Source: an uncultured Cetobacterium sp.
GTDB taxonomy: Bacteria; Fusobacteriota; Fusobacteriia; Fusobacteriales; Fusobacteriaceae
Reading direction: 5' to 3'
Length of the DNA stretch: 32,996 nucleotides
NCBI RefSeq assembly: GCF_947038635.1
Contig: NZ_CAMQXC010000014.1
Span: forward strand, 1 to 32,996
Numbering within the stretch: the first letter of the stretch is position 1; each line of letters begins with the position of its first letter. Of this stretch, positions 17,419 to 24,976 are shown piece after piece. The notes beneath the pieces were generated by a model. It had not been told where the DNA came from. It saw only the letters and a list, made by a program, of their open reading frames with translations, and made no database searches. The position numbers and the translations under genes are program-made.

Positions 17419-17537
17419 AATTATTACTCAAAAAAAAAGAAATCTATTTTTTTAGAGTATATATGTTACAGAATGGTAAAATTATTAATTCCATTTTTAA
17501 TTTTAGGAGATTAATTAAAATGAGGAGGTTTATTTTT

Positions 17538-18254
17538 ATGAAAAAATTAACACTTTTAGCATGTTCTTTATTCGCTTTTGCTGCTGTTGCTCAAGCAAAA
17601 GAAGTGGCTGCTCCTGTTACAAGTTCTAAAGAAGTTGTGGCTGAGCCTGTTATTATTGAAGAAGTTGTTGTAGCTCCTGTTGTTGAGAACCCTTGGGGAT
17701 TTATTAACTTAAGAGCTGGATGGGATTTCTGGAGTGAATATGGAGACTATAACGGAAGACACTCTAACAACAATTATCATCCTTATGACCTTTCTAAGAA
17801 AACTAAAGATTTCGGTGGAGAGTTAGCTATTGAAGCTTACAAATCTTGGGATTACTTTGATTTAGGTCTTGGTGTTGCTTATCAACATCATATGAAAAGA
17901 AAAACTAATGATAATGTTTCAGGAGCAGAATATAAATCAGTTCCATTATACGTAGTTGGTAGATATGATATCAATTACTGGGATTGGGCTGCTACTCCTT
18001 ATATCAAAGCTAATGTTGGTTACTCTTTCAACTTTGACTCAAAAAGTTTAAATACTCCTTCTGGAGACTATGGAACTAAAGTTGATGATGGATTATATTG
18101 GGCAGCTGGTGTTGGAGTTCAATATGAGGACTTTAACGTAGATGTTCTATATGGAACTAACTACGCTAAAACTAAAGTTGATGGTGGAGATAAATTCGAT
18201 AATGACTACGAGAGAGTTACTCTTTCTGTAGGTTATAGATTCAATATCTGGTAA
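17538..18254 (+). CDS. Outer-membrane beta-barrel protein
   Basis: A secreted 238-residue protein. The signal peptide MKKLTLLACSLFAFAAVAQA is followed by a V/P/E-rich linker of about 30 residues. A beta-barrel region then runs from NPWGFINLRAGWDF to the C-terminal VGYRFNIW, which ends in the aromatic residue typical of outer-membrane proteins. Alternating aromatic strands and an even length of about 180 residues suggest an 8-stranded barrel of the OmpA/PF13505 kind. The ATG at 17538 is chosen because GAGGAGG lies just upstream; a longer in-frame start at 17463 would bury the signal peptide. Its function (porin or adhesin) is unknown. It is monocistronic. Confidence 0.88.
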   Translation: MKKLTLLACSLFAFAAVAQAKEVAAPVTSSKEVVAEPVIIEEVVVAPVVENPWGFINLRAGWDFWSEYGDYNGRHSNNNYHPYDLSKKTKDFGGELAIEAYKSWDYFDLGLGVAYQHHMKRKTNDNVSGAEYKSVPLYVVGRYDINYWDWAATPYIKANVGYSFNFDSKSLNTPSGDYGTKVDDGLYWAAGVGVQYEDFNVDVLYGTNYAKTKVDGGDKFDNDYERVTLSVGYRFNIW

Positions 18255-18272
18255 AAAGCATTTTAAATATAT

Positions 18273-18303
18273 AAAAGGAGATAACAGTTGGTTATCTCCT
18301 TTT
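18273..18303. terminator. Bidirectional terminator between the outer-membrane protein and encapsulin genes
   Basis: AAAAGGAGATAAC and GTTATCTCCTTTT form a perfect 13-bp stem with a 5-base loop. T-rich or A-rich flanks on both sides let it stop transcription from both convergent genes. Confidence 0.9.
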
Positions 18304-18310
18304 TCTTTTA

Positions 18311-19096
18311 TTATTTATAGCTTACAACTCTTGTATTATCTAATACTCTAAATGTAAATGTTTCTGTTATAAATAATTCTACTTCTTGATTTGTATGCCC
18401 TTGATATCCTAAAGAAAAGTCTTCTCCTAGTACAAGTTCAATATTTTCATTGTCATAAGGAACTAATAACGCTCCAGTTATATTATTTGAAACTATTATT
18501 GGCATCCCCAATATTTTTTCTAATCTTTTTGCTAATGAATCATTTAAATTTACCATATTTAAATATATAAATTTTTCAAGACCTACAACTAATGCATAAG
18601 GACCTTTACTAAACCCTGTATTTCTTAATTTTGAAACTCCATACATTAAATTTTTTATCGTTTCTTGTTCTGTTTTTCCAAAGTCTAAAGCTTGTTTTTC
18701 ATCTTTTAGTAATCCTACTATACAAGCTTCATCTAATCCAAAATATATTGCCTCCTCTTCAAATTTAGCTGCACTTTTTAAAGCTTCATCTAAATTTGTA
18801 TAATCAATATCTCTAGCTCCTCTTTCAAAATTATCCAATTCCCATCTGCTTAATTTAAAAGTTATTCTATTTTCTACAAAAGGTTGTGTTTGATAAACAC
18901 CATAACTTAAATCACCTTTTTTATGTATTGCCAATCTTCCAGTATTTACTCCACCCTTTTCTTTTCCAATAGGCCCTGTTACTTTTACAAATCTTCTAGC
19001 TGATAATTGAGTTGTCAAAACCTCTTTTGCTCTTTCCTCTATATCTTTCCAAACTTTACCACTTATTGGTGCTAACTCTTTTTTTAGAAAATCCAT
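18311..19096 (-). CDS. enc: Family 1 encapsulin nanocompartment shell protein
   Basis: HK97-fold shell protein that self-assembles into a cytoplasmic icosahedral compartment. The 261-residue length matches family 1. The N-terminus MDFLKKELAPISGKVWKDIE, the segment ELDNFERGA near residue 87 and the C-terminal half (FITETFTFRVLDNTRVV) follow the encapsulin pattern. The preceding gene, 13 bases upstream, encodes a ferritin-like cargo with an encapsulin targeting tail, which makes the call firm. The two form one operon. Confidence 0.95.
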   Translation of the reverse strand: MDFLKKELAPISGKVWKDIEERAKEVLTTQLSARRFVKVTGPIGKEKGGVNTGRLAIHKKGDLSYGVYQTQPFVENRITFKLSRWELDNFERGARDIDYTNLDEALKSAAKFEEEAIYFGLDEACIVGLLKDEKQALDFGKTEQETIKNLMYGVSKLRNTGFSKGPYALVVGLEKFIYLNMVNLNDSLAKRLEKILGMPIIVSNNITGALLVPYDNENIELVLGEDFSLGYQGHTNQEVELFITETFTFRVLDNTRVVSYK

Positions 19097-19109
19097 ACTT
19101 TTTTCCTCC

Positions 19110-19475
19110 TTATCCTTTTAATGAACCTATATTTAATGATTTTACATTCGTTACTACTTTATTCTCTTCTGAAGTCTGCTCACTTCCACCATTTCTTCCC
19201 ATTAGCTGAGCCTCTATCCCTACAATTTTTCCCTGTCTGAATATGTAATCTTCCATCTCTTTTCCAAACTCAAACTGATTTCTTCTTAACCATTCAACTA
19301 TCATAACAGCATGTTCCATCTCTTCATTTCTGTTATGAATCATAACTTCTTTAAGTTCAGGATCTACTGCCATTTCTGCTCTTTGGTTATAATCATCTAC
19401 TGCTTGTAGTTCCTCCTTTAAACTTTGTATTGCGTAGTCCAAATCTGTAGCTTTTTTACTAATTCCATCTAACAT
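19110..19475 (-). CDS. Encapsulated ferritin-like protein (EncFtn)
   Basis: A 121-residue cargo ferroxidase that oxidises Fe2+ for storage inside the encapsulin shell. A two-helix ferritin-like core (about 10-80) carries Glu22 in KEELQAVDDY, Glu52 and His55 in NRNEEMEHA, the expected ferroxidase-centre ligands, and Tyr29. It works as an annular decamer in known members. After a flexible linker (about 91-111) the C-terminal SLNIGSLKG is the targeting peptide that docks to the shell interior, with the GSL core typical of family 1 cargo. Relative to the Rhodospirillum protein as I recall it, Glu34 and Trp38 are replaced by Gln24 and Asp28. A GGAGGTG ribosome site precedes the ATG. Confidence 0.95.
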   Translation of the reverse strand: MLDGISKKATDLDYAIQSLKEELQAVDDYNQRAEMAVDPELKEVMIHNRNEEMEHAVMIVEWLRRNQFEFGKEMEDYIFRQGKIVGIEAQLMGRNGGSEQTSEENKVVTNVKSLNIGSLKG

Positions 19476-19740
19476 ATTTCGTGCACCTCCACATAATAAA
19501 ATACTCTTACAATTCTATTATGACTTTTTTCTATTTTTCCTTCTTTAATTTTTTATTTATATATTTTTTAAATTTACAATCCAAATAATAACTAAGTTTT
19601 AGAAAATTTGAAATATAGATAACTATGTTTTTTTTTGGTATTATATTGATATAGTGTTATTTTATGGACTGAAGGTTCTTTTAAATGTTTGGCTTTTTTT
19701 ATTTTTTATTTAATTTCTAGAAAGGTCGGGGGACAAGACT
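19476..19740. other. Divergent intergenic region between EncFtn and the sigma factor gene
   Basis: This 265-base AT-rich gap holds both divergent promoters. A possible extended -10 (TGG-TATTAT, 19639-19644) would serve the sigma gene, giving a leader of about 90 bases. Near EncFtn, CATAATA and TATTATG (19492-19498 and 19516-19522) form 7-base arms around 17 bases. I see no small gene or structured RNA. Confidence 0.4.
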
Positions 19741-20331
19741 ATGATTGAAAAAGAAGATATAATTTTAGCACAAAACGGAGATGAAGAATCAATTGAAAAA
19801 ATTATCAAAGAGTATCAAGGAGCAATCTACAAAAATAATCGCTCATTTTTTCTTAAAGGTGGAGATAGTGACGATTTAATGCAAGAAGGATTTATAGGTC
19901 TTATTAAGGCTATTAAATCTTATGACGAAACTAGGAACGCGTGTTTTAGTACTTTTGCAAATCTTTGTATTAGAAGACAGATGATTACAGCTGTTAAAAA
20001 TCATAACTCTGATAAATACAAAAACCTAAACCTTGCAATGCAAGGTGAAGGTTACTCTACGCAAGAAGAAAGTATTCATTACTCGCGTCCTTCTTTAGGG
20101 TTTTATTCACCTGAAGATATTTTTTTAGGTAAAGAGTTAGTAAATCTTCTAACTGGTTTCCTCGAAGAAAATCTGAGTACTTTAGAGAAAAAAGTTTTCA
20201 CGTATCTATGCAAAGAATATACTTATGTTGAGATTGCTGATTTTTTAAATGAACCTCCAAAAAAAATAGATAATACTATTCAACGAATTAAAAAGAAAAT
20301 TTTAACTTATCTGGGTTCTTACTCAAAATGA
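19741..20331 (+). CDS. sigH: SigH-like RNA polymerase sigma-70 factor
   Basis: A 196-residue alternative sigma factor. Region 2 (about residues 10-90) includes GDSDDLMQEGFIGLIKAIKS and STFANLCIRRQMITAVK, the -10 recognition and core-binding segments. Region 4 (about 140-194) has LSTLEKKVFTYLCKEYTYVE and a helix-turn-helix. There is no region 1 or 3, and the length matches SigH/Spo0H rather than ECF factors, whose region 2 differs. Spo0H also controls competence and stationary-phase genes, so a role outside sporulation is plausible here. The leader has a G-rich site before the ATG. It is monocistronic, convergent with proS. Confidence 0.85.
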   Translation: MIEKEDIILAQNGDEESIEKIIKEYQGAIYKNNRSFFLKGGDSDDLMQEGFIGLIKAIKSYDETRNACFSTFANLCIRRQMITAVKNHNSDKYKNLNLAMQGEGYSTQEESIHYSRPSLGFYSPEDIFLGKELVNLLTGFLEENLSTLEKKVFTYLCKEYTYVEIADFLNEPPKKIDNTIQRIKKKILTYLGSYSK

Positions 20332-20372
20332 AATAAAAAGAAGGAGAGTAACTACTCTCCTTCTTTTTATTT
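20331..20372. terminator. Bidirectional terminator between sigH and proS
   Basis: A 42-base perfect palindrome with 20-bp arms and a 2-base centre; the central AAGAAGGAGAGTA / TACTCTCCTTCTT stem is flanked by A/T-rich ends. It touches the last base of the sigma gene and stops one base short of the proS stop codon. Confidence 0.93.
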
Positions 20373-20373
20373 A

Positions 20374-22083
20374 TTAATACTGCTTCATTAATTCTTTTAC
20401 TTTTGAAACAACTTCATCTTTAGAAATCTCTAAAGTTTCATTAGTTCTTCTAATTTTTAATTCAACAATACCTTCAGCAGCTTTTTTACCAGCTACAACT
20501 TTAAATGGATATCCAATTAAATCTCCATCTTTAAATTTAAATCCAATTCTTTCATCTCTATCATCTAAAGCCACATCTATGCAATTATCTTGGAAATTTT
20601 TATAAATCTCTTCTGCTAATGCTACTTGTTCTTCAGATTTCATATTTGCTGGTATTACTTCAACTACAAACGGAGCTATTGCTGATGGCCAAATAATTCC
20701 ATTTTCATCATTATTTTGCTCTATTGCTGATGCCATAGTTCTAGAAACTCCTATTCCATAACATCCCATCTCCATAATTTGACTCTTTCCATTTTCATCT
20801 AAGAATGATGCATTTAATGCTTTAGAGTACTTATCTCCTAACTTAAATATATGTCCACTTTCGATTCCTCTTGCACTTGCAAGCTGTCCTCCACACTTAG
20901 GACACTTTTCTCCAACTACTACTGTTCTTACATCAGCAACTACTTCTGCCTCATAGTCTCTTCCATAGTTAACATTTACATAGTGTGTATCTAATCTATT
21001 TCCACCTGCTGTATGATTAGATATTCCTACAATACTCTTATCTGCTATAATTTTGATTTTTGTTAAATCAGCACCAACTGGTCCTATAAACCCTTTTACT
21101 AATCCTAAATCTTCAAGTTCTGAATCAGTTAACAACACAACATCTATAGTATCAATTATATTTTTTAACTTAACTTCATTAACTTCAAAATCTCCTCTTA
21201 TAAGAACCATATATACAGCATCTGTTACAACGTCTTTATACATCATAGCTTTTACAGTTTGCTCTACAGGTACATTTAAGTATTCCACAACATCAACAAT
21301 TTTTGATACATTTGGTGTATCTACCAATTTAATCTCTAATGTTTCAGCTTTTGGTAACTCAACTATTGTACTTGTTGCTGTTTCAACATTCGCTGCATAA
21401 TCACATGATGTACAATAAATGATTTCGTCTTCTCCAGATTCTGCTAATACATGAAACTCTTGTGATCCGCTTCCACCAATTGCTCCTGAATCTGCTTCAA
21501 CTGCTCTAAACTTAAGTCCACATCTTTCAAATACTCTTGTGTAAGCAGCCTTCATGTTTTCAAACTCTTCATCTAAAGATTCTTTATTAGCATGGAATGA
21601 GTATGCATCTTTCATCATAAACTCTCTTCCTCTCATAAGTCCAAATCTAGGTCTTCTCTCATCTCTAAATTTAGTCTGAATTTGATATAAATTTAATGGT
21701 AAAGCTTTATAAGATGATATATCATTTCTAATAATATCTGTTATTACTTCTTCATGAGTCGGTCCTAATGCAAATTCTCTTGAATGTCTATCTTGAATTC
21801 TCATCATTTCAGCACCCATTACATCCCATCTTCCACTTTCTTTCCAAAGTTCTGCTGGTTGTAATACTGGCATAAATATCTCTTGAGCTCCTGCTCTATC
21901 CATCTCTTCTCTTACAATGTTTTCAACTTTTTTTAAAGCTTTTAAACCTAAAGGAAGGTATGTATAAACTCCACTTGCTAATCTTTTGATCATTCCTGAT
22001 CTAAGTAATAGTTTATGACTTATTACTTCTGCCTCTTTAGGAGTTTCCTTAAGAGTTTTTACATAATATTTACTTAATCTCAT
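20374..22083 (-). CDS. proS: Prolyl-tRNA synthetase (bacterial type)
   Basis: Charges tRNA-Pro. The 569-residue class II synthetase has motif 1 near YTYLPLGLKALKKVENIVRE, motif 2 in PRFGLMRGREFMMKDAY and motif 3 in GIGVSRTMASAIEQNND. An insertion (editing) domain lies between motifs 2 and 3, which marks the bacterial-type enzyme. The C-terminal anticodon-binding domain ends KVKELMKQY. I place the start at the ATG at 22083, because AGTGGAGG stands six bases upstream and the protein then begins MRLSKYYVKTLKETP as in the family. An in-frame ATG at 22128 lies within the promoter. Confidence 0.96.
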   Translation of the reverse strand: MRLSKYYVKTLKETPKEAEVISHKLLLRSGMIKRLASGVYTYLPLGLKALKKVENIVREEMDRAGAQEIFMPVLQPAELWKESGRWDVMGAEMMRIQDRHSREFALGPTHEEVITDIIRNDISSYKALPLNLYQIQTKFRDERRPRFGLMRGREFMMKDAYSFHANKESLDEEFENMKAAYTRVFERCGLKFRAVEADSGAIGGSGSQEFHVLAESGEDEIIYCTSCDYAANVETATSTIVELPKAETLEIKLVDTPNVSKIVDVVEYLNVPVEQTVKAMMYKDVVTDAVYMVLIRGDFEVNEVKLKNIIDTIDVVLLTDSELEDLGLVKGFIGPVGADLTKIKIIADKSIVGISNHTAGGNRLDTHYVNVNYGRDYEAEVVADVRTVVVGEKCPKCGGQLASARGIESGHIFKLGDKYSKALNASFLDENGKSQIMEMGCYGIGVSRTMASAIEQNNDENGIIWPSAIAPFVVEVIPANMKSEEQVALAEEIYKNFQDNCIDVALDDRDERIGFKFKDGDLIGYPFKVVAGKKAAEGIVELKIRRTNETLEISKDEVVSKVKELMKQY

Positions 22084-22118
22084 CTTATCCTCCACTTTTT
22101 TAATTAATTTTACCTCAT

Positions 22119-22148
22119 ATTCTATCACAACCTCTTTTAAGAGGTCAA
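22119..22148 (-). promoter_or_regulatory. Promoter of proS
   Basis: Minus-strand -35 TTGACC at 22143-22148, an 18-base spacer and -10 TAGAAT at 22119-22124 with TGA before it. The spacer and -35 edge contain the palindrome CCTCTTAAAAGAGG (6-bp arms), which could be an operator. Confidence 0.6.
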
Positions 22149-24197
22149 ACTTTTGTTAAACTTTTCATTAATATCCCATTGTAGAACTGCGTTATTTATT
22201 TTACCTTTATTTTCTTTTAAGTACTCCATACAAATATCTTTAACTAGTTTTATTGTTTTTACGTCATGAACTATATCTATAAATTTCAAATCACTTAATC
22301 CACTTTGCTTTACTCCAAAAATTTCTCCAGCTTTCCTCAACCTTAAATCTTCCTCTGCTATTTTAAACCCATCTTCAGTACTTTCTAAAACCTTAAGTCT
22401 TGCTGCTGAATTATCATTCTCTGTATTTGAAAGTAAGAAACAATAAGATTGATGTTCTCCTCTTCCAACTCTTCCTCTAAGTTGATGTAGTGTTGCAAGT
22501 CCAAAACGTTCAGAATTTGTTATCACCATTATACTCGAGTTAGGAACGTTTACTCCAACCTCAATAACTAAAGTAGAAACTAATATATCTAATTCATTAT
22601 TTTTAAAGAGATGCATAACTTCATCTTTTTCTTTATTTTTCATTCTTCCATGCAAAATCCCAACTCTATATCCTGGTAAATTTTTTAGAACTTCATTGTA
22701 TAACTCCTCTGTAGATTTAACTGAAAGCTTTTCACTTTCATCTATTAAAGAAGCTACAAAGTATGCTTGACGTCCCTCTTTTAATTTTTTATCTATGAAG
22801 TGATACATCTTTTCTTCATCCTCTTTTTCACTAATCCATTTAGTTTTTATAGGTTTTCTTCCAGGAGGTAACTCATCTATTACTGCTACATCTAAATCTC
22901 CATATATACTCAAAGCTAAAGACCTTGGAATAGGAGTTGCACTCATAACAATAAGATTTGCTAAAACACCTTTATCTCTAAGTCTTTTTCTTTGCAAAAC
23001 TCCAAATCTATGTTGCTCATCTATAACTATTAATCCTAATTTTTGAAACTCAACACTATCCTCTATTATCGCATGAGTTCCTACTATAATGTTTGTTTCT
23101 CCTGTTTTTATTCTATCTAATAATTCAATTTTCTTTTTTCCTTTTACACTTCCAGTTAAAAGTTCAACTTTTACTCCTAATAATTCTAAAGTTTCATAAA
23201 TAGATAGATAATGCTGAGTTGCTAAAATTTCTGTTGGAGCCATCAAAACCCCTTGATAACCATTTTCTACCATATATAAAAGAAGTAGTACTGCAACTAT
23301 TGTTTTTCCACTTCCAACATCACCTTGAATTAAATAATTTATTATTTTTCCGGCATTTATACCTTTATATATCTCTGTTATAACTTTTTTTTGAGCAGTT
23401 GTTAATGAAAATGATAATCCTTCTAAAAATTTTGAAACTAACTTTTTATTTCCTTCAACTTCATATAGTCCAGTATTAGTTAAATCTATCTCAAAACGCT
23501 TTTGAAGTATTCCCATTTCCAGTATTAAAAGTTCTTCTATTGCAAACCGTCTTTTTGCTTCCTCTAAATTTCTTGGATTTGTTGGATAATGAATCTCTTT
23601 TAAAGCACTTTTTCTATTCATAAGTTTATATTTTTTTATTATTTCTTCTGGAATATTTTCTTGAAATATATCCAAATAATTTTTTAGTGCCTCTTTTAAA
23701 ACTCTTCTTAGACTGTTTTGATTCAACTCTTTTATAGCACTATAAATAGGTAAAATCTCTCCTGTATTTTCTTGTCCTTTATACAGTTTAAACTCTGGAT
23801 TTACCATTTGAAATGTGTATCCTCTTTTCACATTTCCTATGAAAATATATTCTTCTCCTATTTTTAGGCTATTTCTCAAATAAGGTCTTTGAAACCACAC
23901 AACTTCCAGAACTCCTGTTCCATCATTTACTGTTGCTTTTATCATTTTCATTCCTGTTCTTGTAGGAGGGGCAGATATATTCATTATATTTCCTTTTAAT
24001 ACAACATATTCATCTCCTCGTAATTCGCCTATTTTTTTTATATTGGTTCTATCATCATAAGCTCTCGGAAAATAATATATTAAGTCATAGAGTGTTTCTA
24101 TATTTAATTTTTTTAACTTCGAATATGTCGCACTTGAAACTCCCTTTATATTAAAAAGTTCTATCTCTTTATAAATATCTATATATATCTTAATCAC
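22137..24197 (-). CDS. recG: ATP-dependent DNA helicase RecG
   Basis: Branch-migration helicase acting on stalled forks and recombination intermediates. The protein is about 686 residues from a start near 24197. It has an N-terminal wedge/OB region, Walker A GDVGSGKT (about 293-300), DEQH box IVIDEQHRFG, the motif SATPIPRSLALSIYGD and the motif VI region QLRGRVGRGEHQSY. The start is unsure. The open frame extends to an ATG at 24272, but an extended -10 sits at 24211-24216, so that ATG is not transcribed. Candidate starts are GTG at 24197 or 24200, or non-standard ATT/ATA codons just after an AAGGTGGTGAT Shine-Dalgarno match. The family's N-terminus aligns with this region. Confidence 0.93.
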   Translation of the reverse strand: MIKIYIDIYKEIELFNIKGVSSATYSKLKKLNIETLYDLIYYFPRAYDDRTNIKKIGELRGDEYVVLKGNIMNISAPPTRTGMKMIKATVNDGTGVLEVVWFQRPYLRNSLKIGEEYIFIGNVKRGYTFQMVNPEFKLYKGQENTGEILPIYSAIKELNQNSLRRVLKEALKNYLDIFQENIPEEIIKKYKLMNRKSALKEIHYPTNPRNLEEAKRRFAIEELLILEMGILQKRFEIDLTNTGLYEVEGNKKLVSKFLEGLSFSLTTAQKKVITEIYKGINAGKIINYLIQGDVGSGKTIVAVLLLLYMVENGYQGVLMAPTEILATQHYLSIYETLELLGVKVELLTGSVKGKKKIELLDRIKTGETNIIVGTHAIIEDSVEFQKLGLIVIDEQHRFGVLQRKRLRDKGVLANLIVMSATPIPRSLALSIYGDLDVAVIDELPPGRKPIKTKWISEKEDEEKMYHFIDKKLKEGRQAYFVASLIDESEKLSVKSTEELYNEVLKNLPGYRVGILHGRMKNKEKDEVMHLFKNNELDILVSTLVIEVGVNVPNSSIMVITNSERFGLATLHQLRGRVGRGEHQSYCFLLSNTENDNSAARLKVLESTEDGFKIAEEDLRLRKAGEIFGVKQSGLSDLKFIDIVHDVKTIKLVKDICMEYLKENKGKINNAVLQWDINEKFNKSLTS

Positions 24198-24210
24198 CAC
24201 CTTTTTTCTA

Positions 24211-24216
24211 ATTATA
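24211..24216 (-). promoter_or_regulatory. Extended -10 promoter of recG
   Basis: Minus-strand TATAAT preceded by TGT (TG-N-TATAAT). A -35-like TTGTAC is 20 bases upstream, longer than usual. The start of transcription would fall near 24204, leaving a leader of only a few bases before the ribosome site. Confidence 0.6.
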
Positions 24217-24330
24217 ACATACTTATATAACCTTTTGTACAATTTATAATGCGTTTTGTATTTTTGTAACAAACCCTCTTAAAATAAGGAGTTGTGAAAA
24301 AAATATCTTCATTTTTTATGTAATTTTTGT

Positions 24331-24359
24331 TTGACATTTTTTAGGTTTTAATATATCAT
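24331..24359 (+). promoter_or_regulatory. Promoter of the c-di-GMP riboswitch unit
   Basis: Perfect -35 TTGACA at 24331-24336, a 17-base spacer and -10 TATCAT at 24354-24359. The transcript would start a few bases before the aptamer. Confidence 0.78.
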
Positions 24360-24368
24360 TATTATATA

Positions 24369-24441
24369 ATATGAATCGGCAAAGTAGGGGAAATCCTATG
24401 ACGCAAAACTATAGGGTCTTTAAAATGACAGCCAGTTGCAG
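24369..24441 (+). ncRNA. Cyclic di-GMP-I (GEMM-I) riboswitch aptamer
   Basis: The conserved GEMM-I elements are present in order: CGGCAAAG, a GNRA-type hairpin (GTAGG-GGAAAT-CCTAT), GACGCAAAACTATAGGGTCT, and ATGACAGCCAGTTGCA. The 3' strand GCCAGTTGCA is also the 5' arm of the following terminator. Ligand-stabilised pairing of that strand with TGAATCGGC would compete with termination, which predicts an ON switch; that direction is inferred. Confidence 0.9.
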
Positions 24442-24489
24442 TTACATTTTGGTTAAACCAAAATATAAGTGCAACTGGCTTTTGTATTT
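24430..24489 (+). terminator. Riboswitch-controlled terminator
   Basis: GCCAGTTGCA pairs perfectly with TGCAACTGGC, with an inner ATTTTGGTT / ACCAAAAT stem, and is followed by TTTTGTATTTT. It lies between the c-di-GMP aptamer and the first DUF4402 gene. Confidence 0.88.
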
Positions 24490-24524
24490 TATAAACTTTA
24501 TGAAATTACGGGAGGGAACAAATT

Positions 24525-24962
24525 ATGAAAAAATTATTAATACTTTTATCTTTAACTACAGCTATGACAGCTTTTGGAACAACACTTCAAGGGAGTGAAG
24601 ACTCTGCTACTATGAATATCAATGCAACTGTTATTAAACCACTTACTGTTACTGTTGTTGATCACATGAATTTCGGAACTGTTATTCAAGGAAATGAGGC
24701 TACTGCTACAGGTAAATACTCAATTGAAGGACATCCAGGTGAAACAGTTTTCATCACAACCACTCTGCCTACAACGTTAACCAATAATATTACTAAATCT
24801 GGATTAGGTATTACTTTTGATACAAATATTTCTTTAAATGTTAATAAACTTGATGCAAATGGAAAATTACCTTTTGATATAACTGGTACAATTACTCCAA
24901 CTACTTCTACACCTACAGGTACTTATGAAGGTCAAATTGTAGCTAGAGTTCAATATCAATAA
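24525..24962 (+). CDS. Secreted DUF4402-like protein A
   Basis: A 145-residue exported protein. The signal peptide MKKLLILLSLTTAMTAFG is followed by a beta-rich domain resembling DUF4402: NINATVIKPLTVTVVDHMNFGTVIQGNE contains the family's pltv...FG.v..g core. It ends PTGTYEGQIVARVQYQ, a typical closing strand. DUF4402 proteins are often fimbria-like or usher-linked surface subunits, but no usher or chaperone gene is here. It lies directly downstream of a c-di-GMP riboswitch, so a role in attachment or biofilm formation is likely but inferred. GGAGGG precedes the ATG by eight bases. Confidence 0.83.
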   Translation: MKKLLILLSLTTAMTAFGTTLQGSEDSATMNINATVIKPLTVTVVDHMNFGTVIQGNEATATGKYSIEGHPGETVFITTTLPTTLTNNITKSGLGITFDTNISLNVNKLDANGKLPFDITGTITPTTSTPTGTYEGQIVARVQYQ

Positions 24963-24976
24963 TTTTAAACATTTAG

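Noticed and set aside
17463-17537. Longer N-terminus for the outer-membrane protein from an ATG at 17463
   Set aside because: It would put 25 residues in front of a classic signal peptide; GAGGAGG directly before ATG 17538 supports the shorter form.
22137-24272. recG start at the ATG at 24272
   Set aside because: The extended -10 promoter lies downstream of this ATG, no ribosome site precedes it, and the extra Lys/Tyr-rich residues do not resemble RecG.
24371-24598. A 75-residue plus-strand open frame across the c-di-GMP riboswitch
   Set aside because: It lies over conserved RNA structure and overlaps the start of DUF4402 gene A in another frame; no ribosome site is seen.
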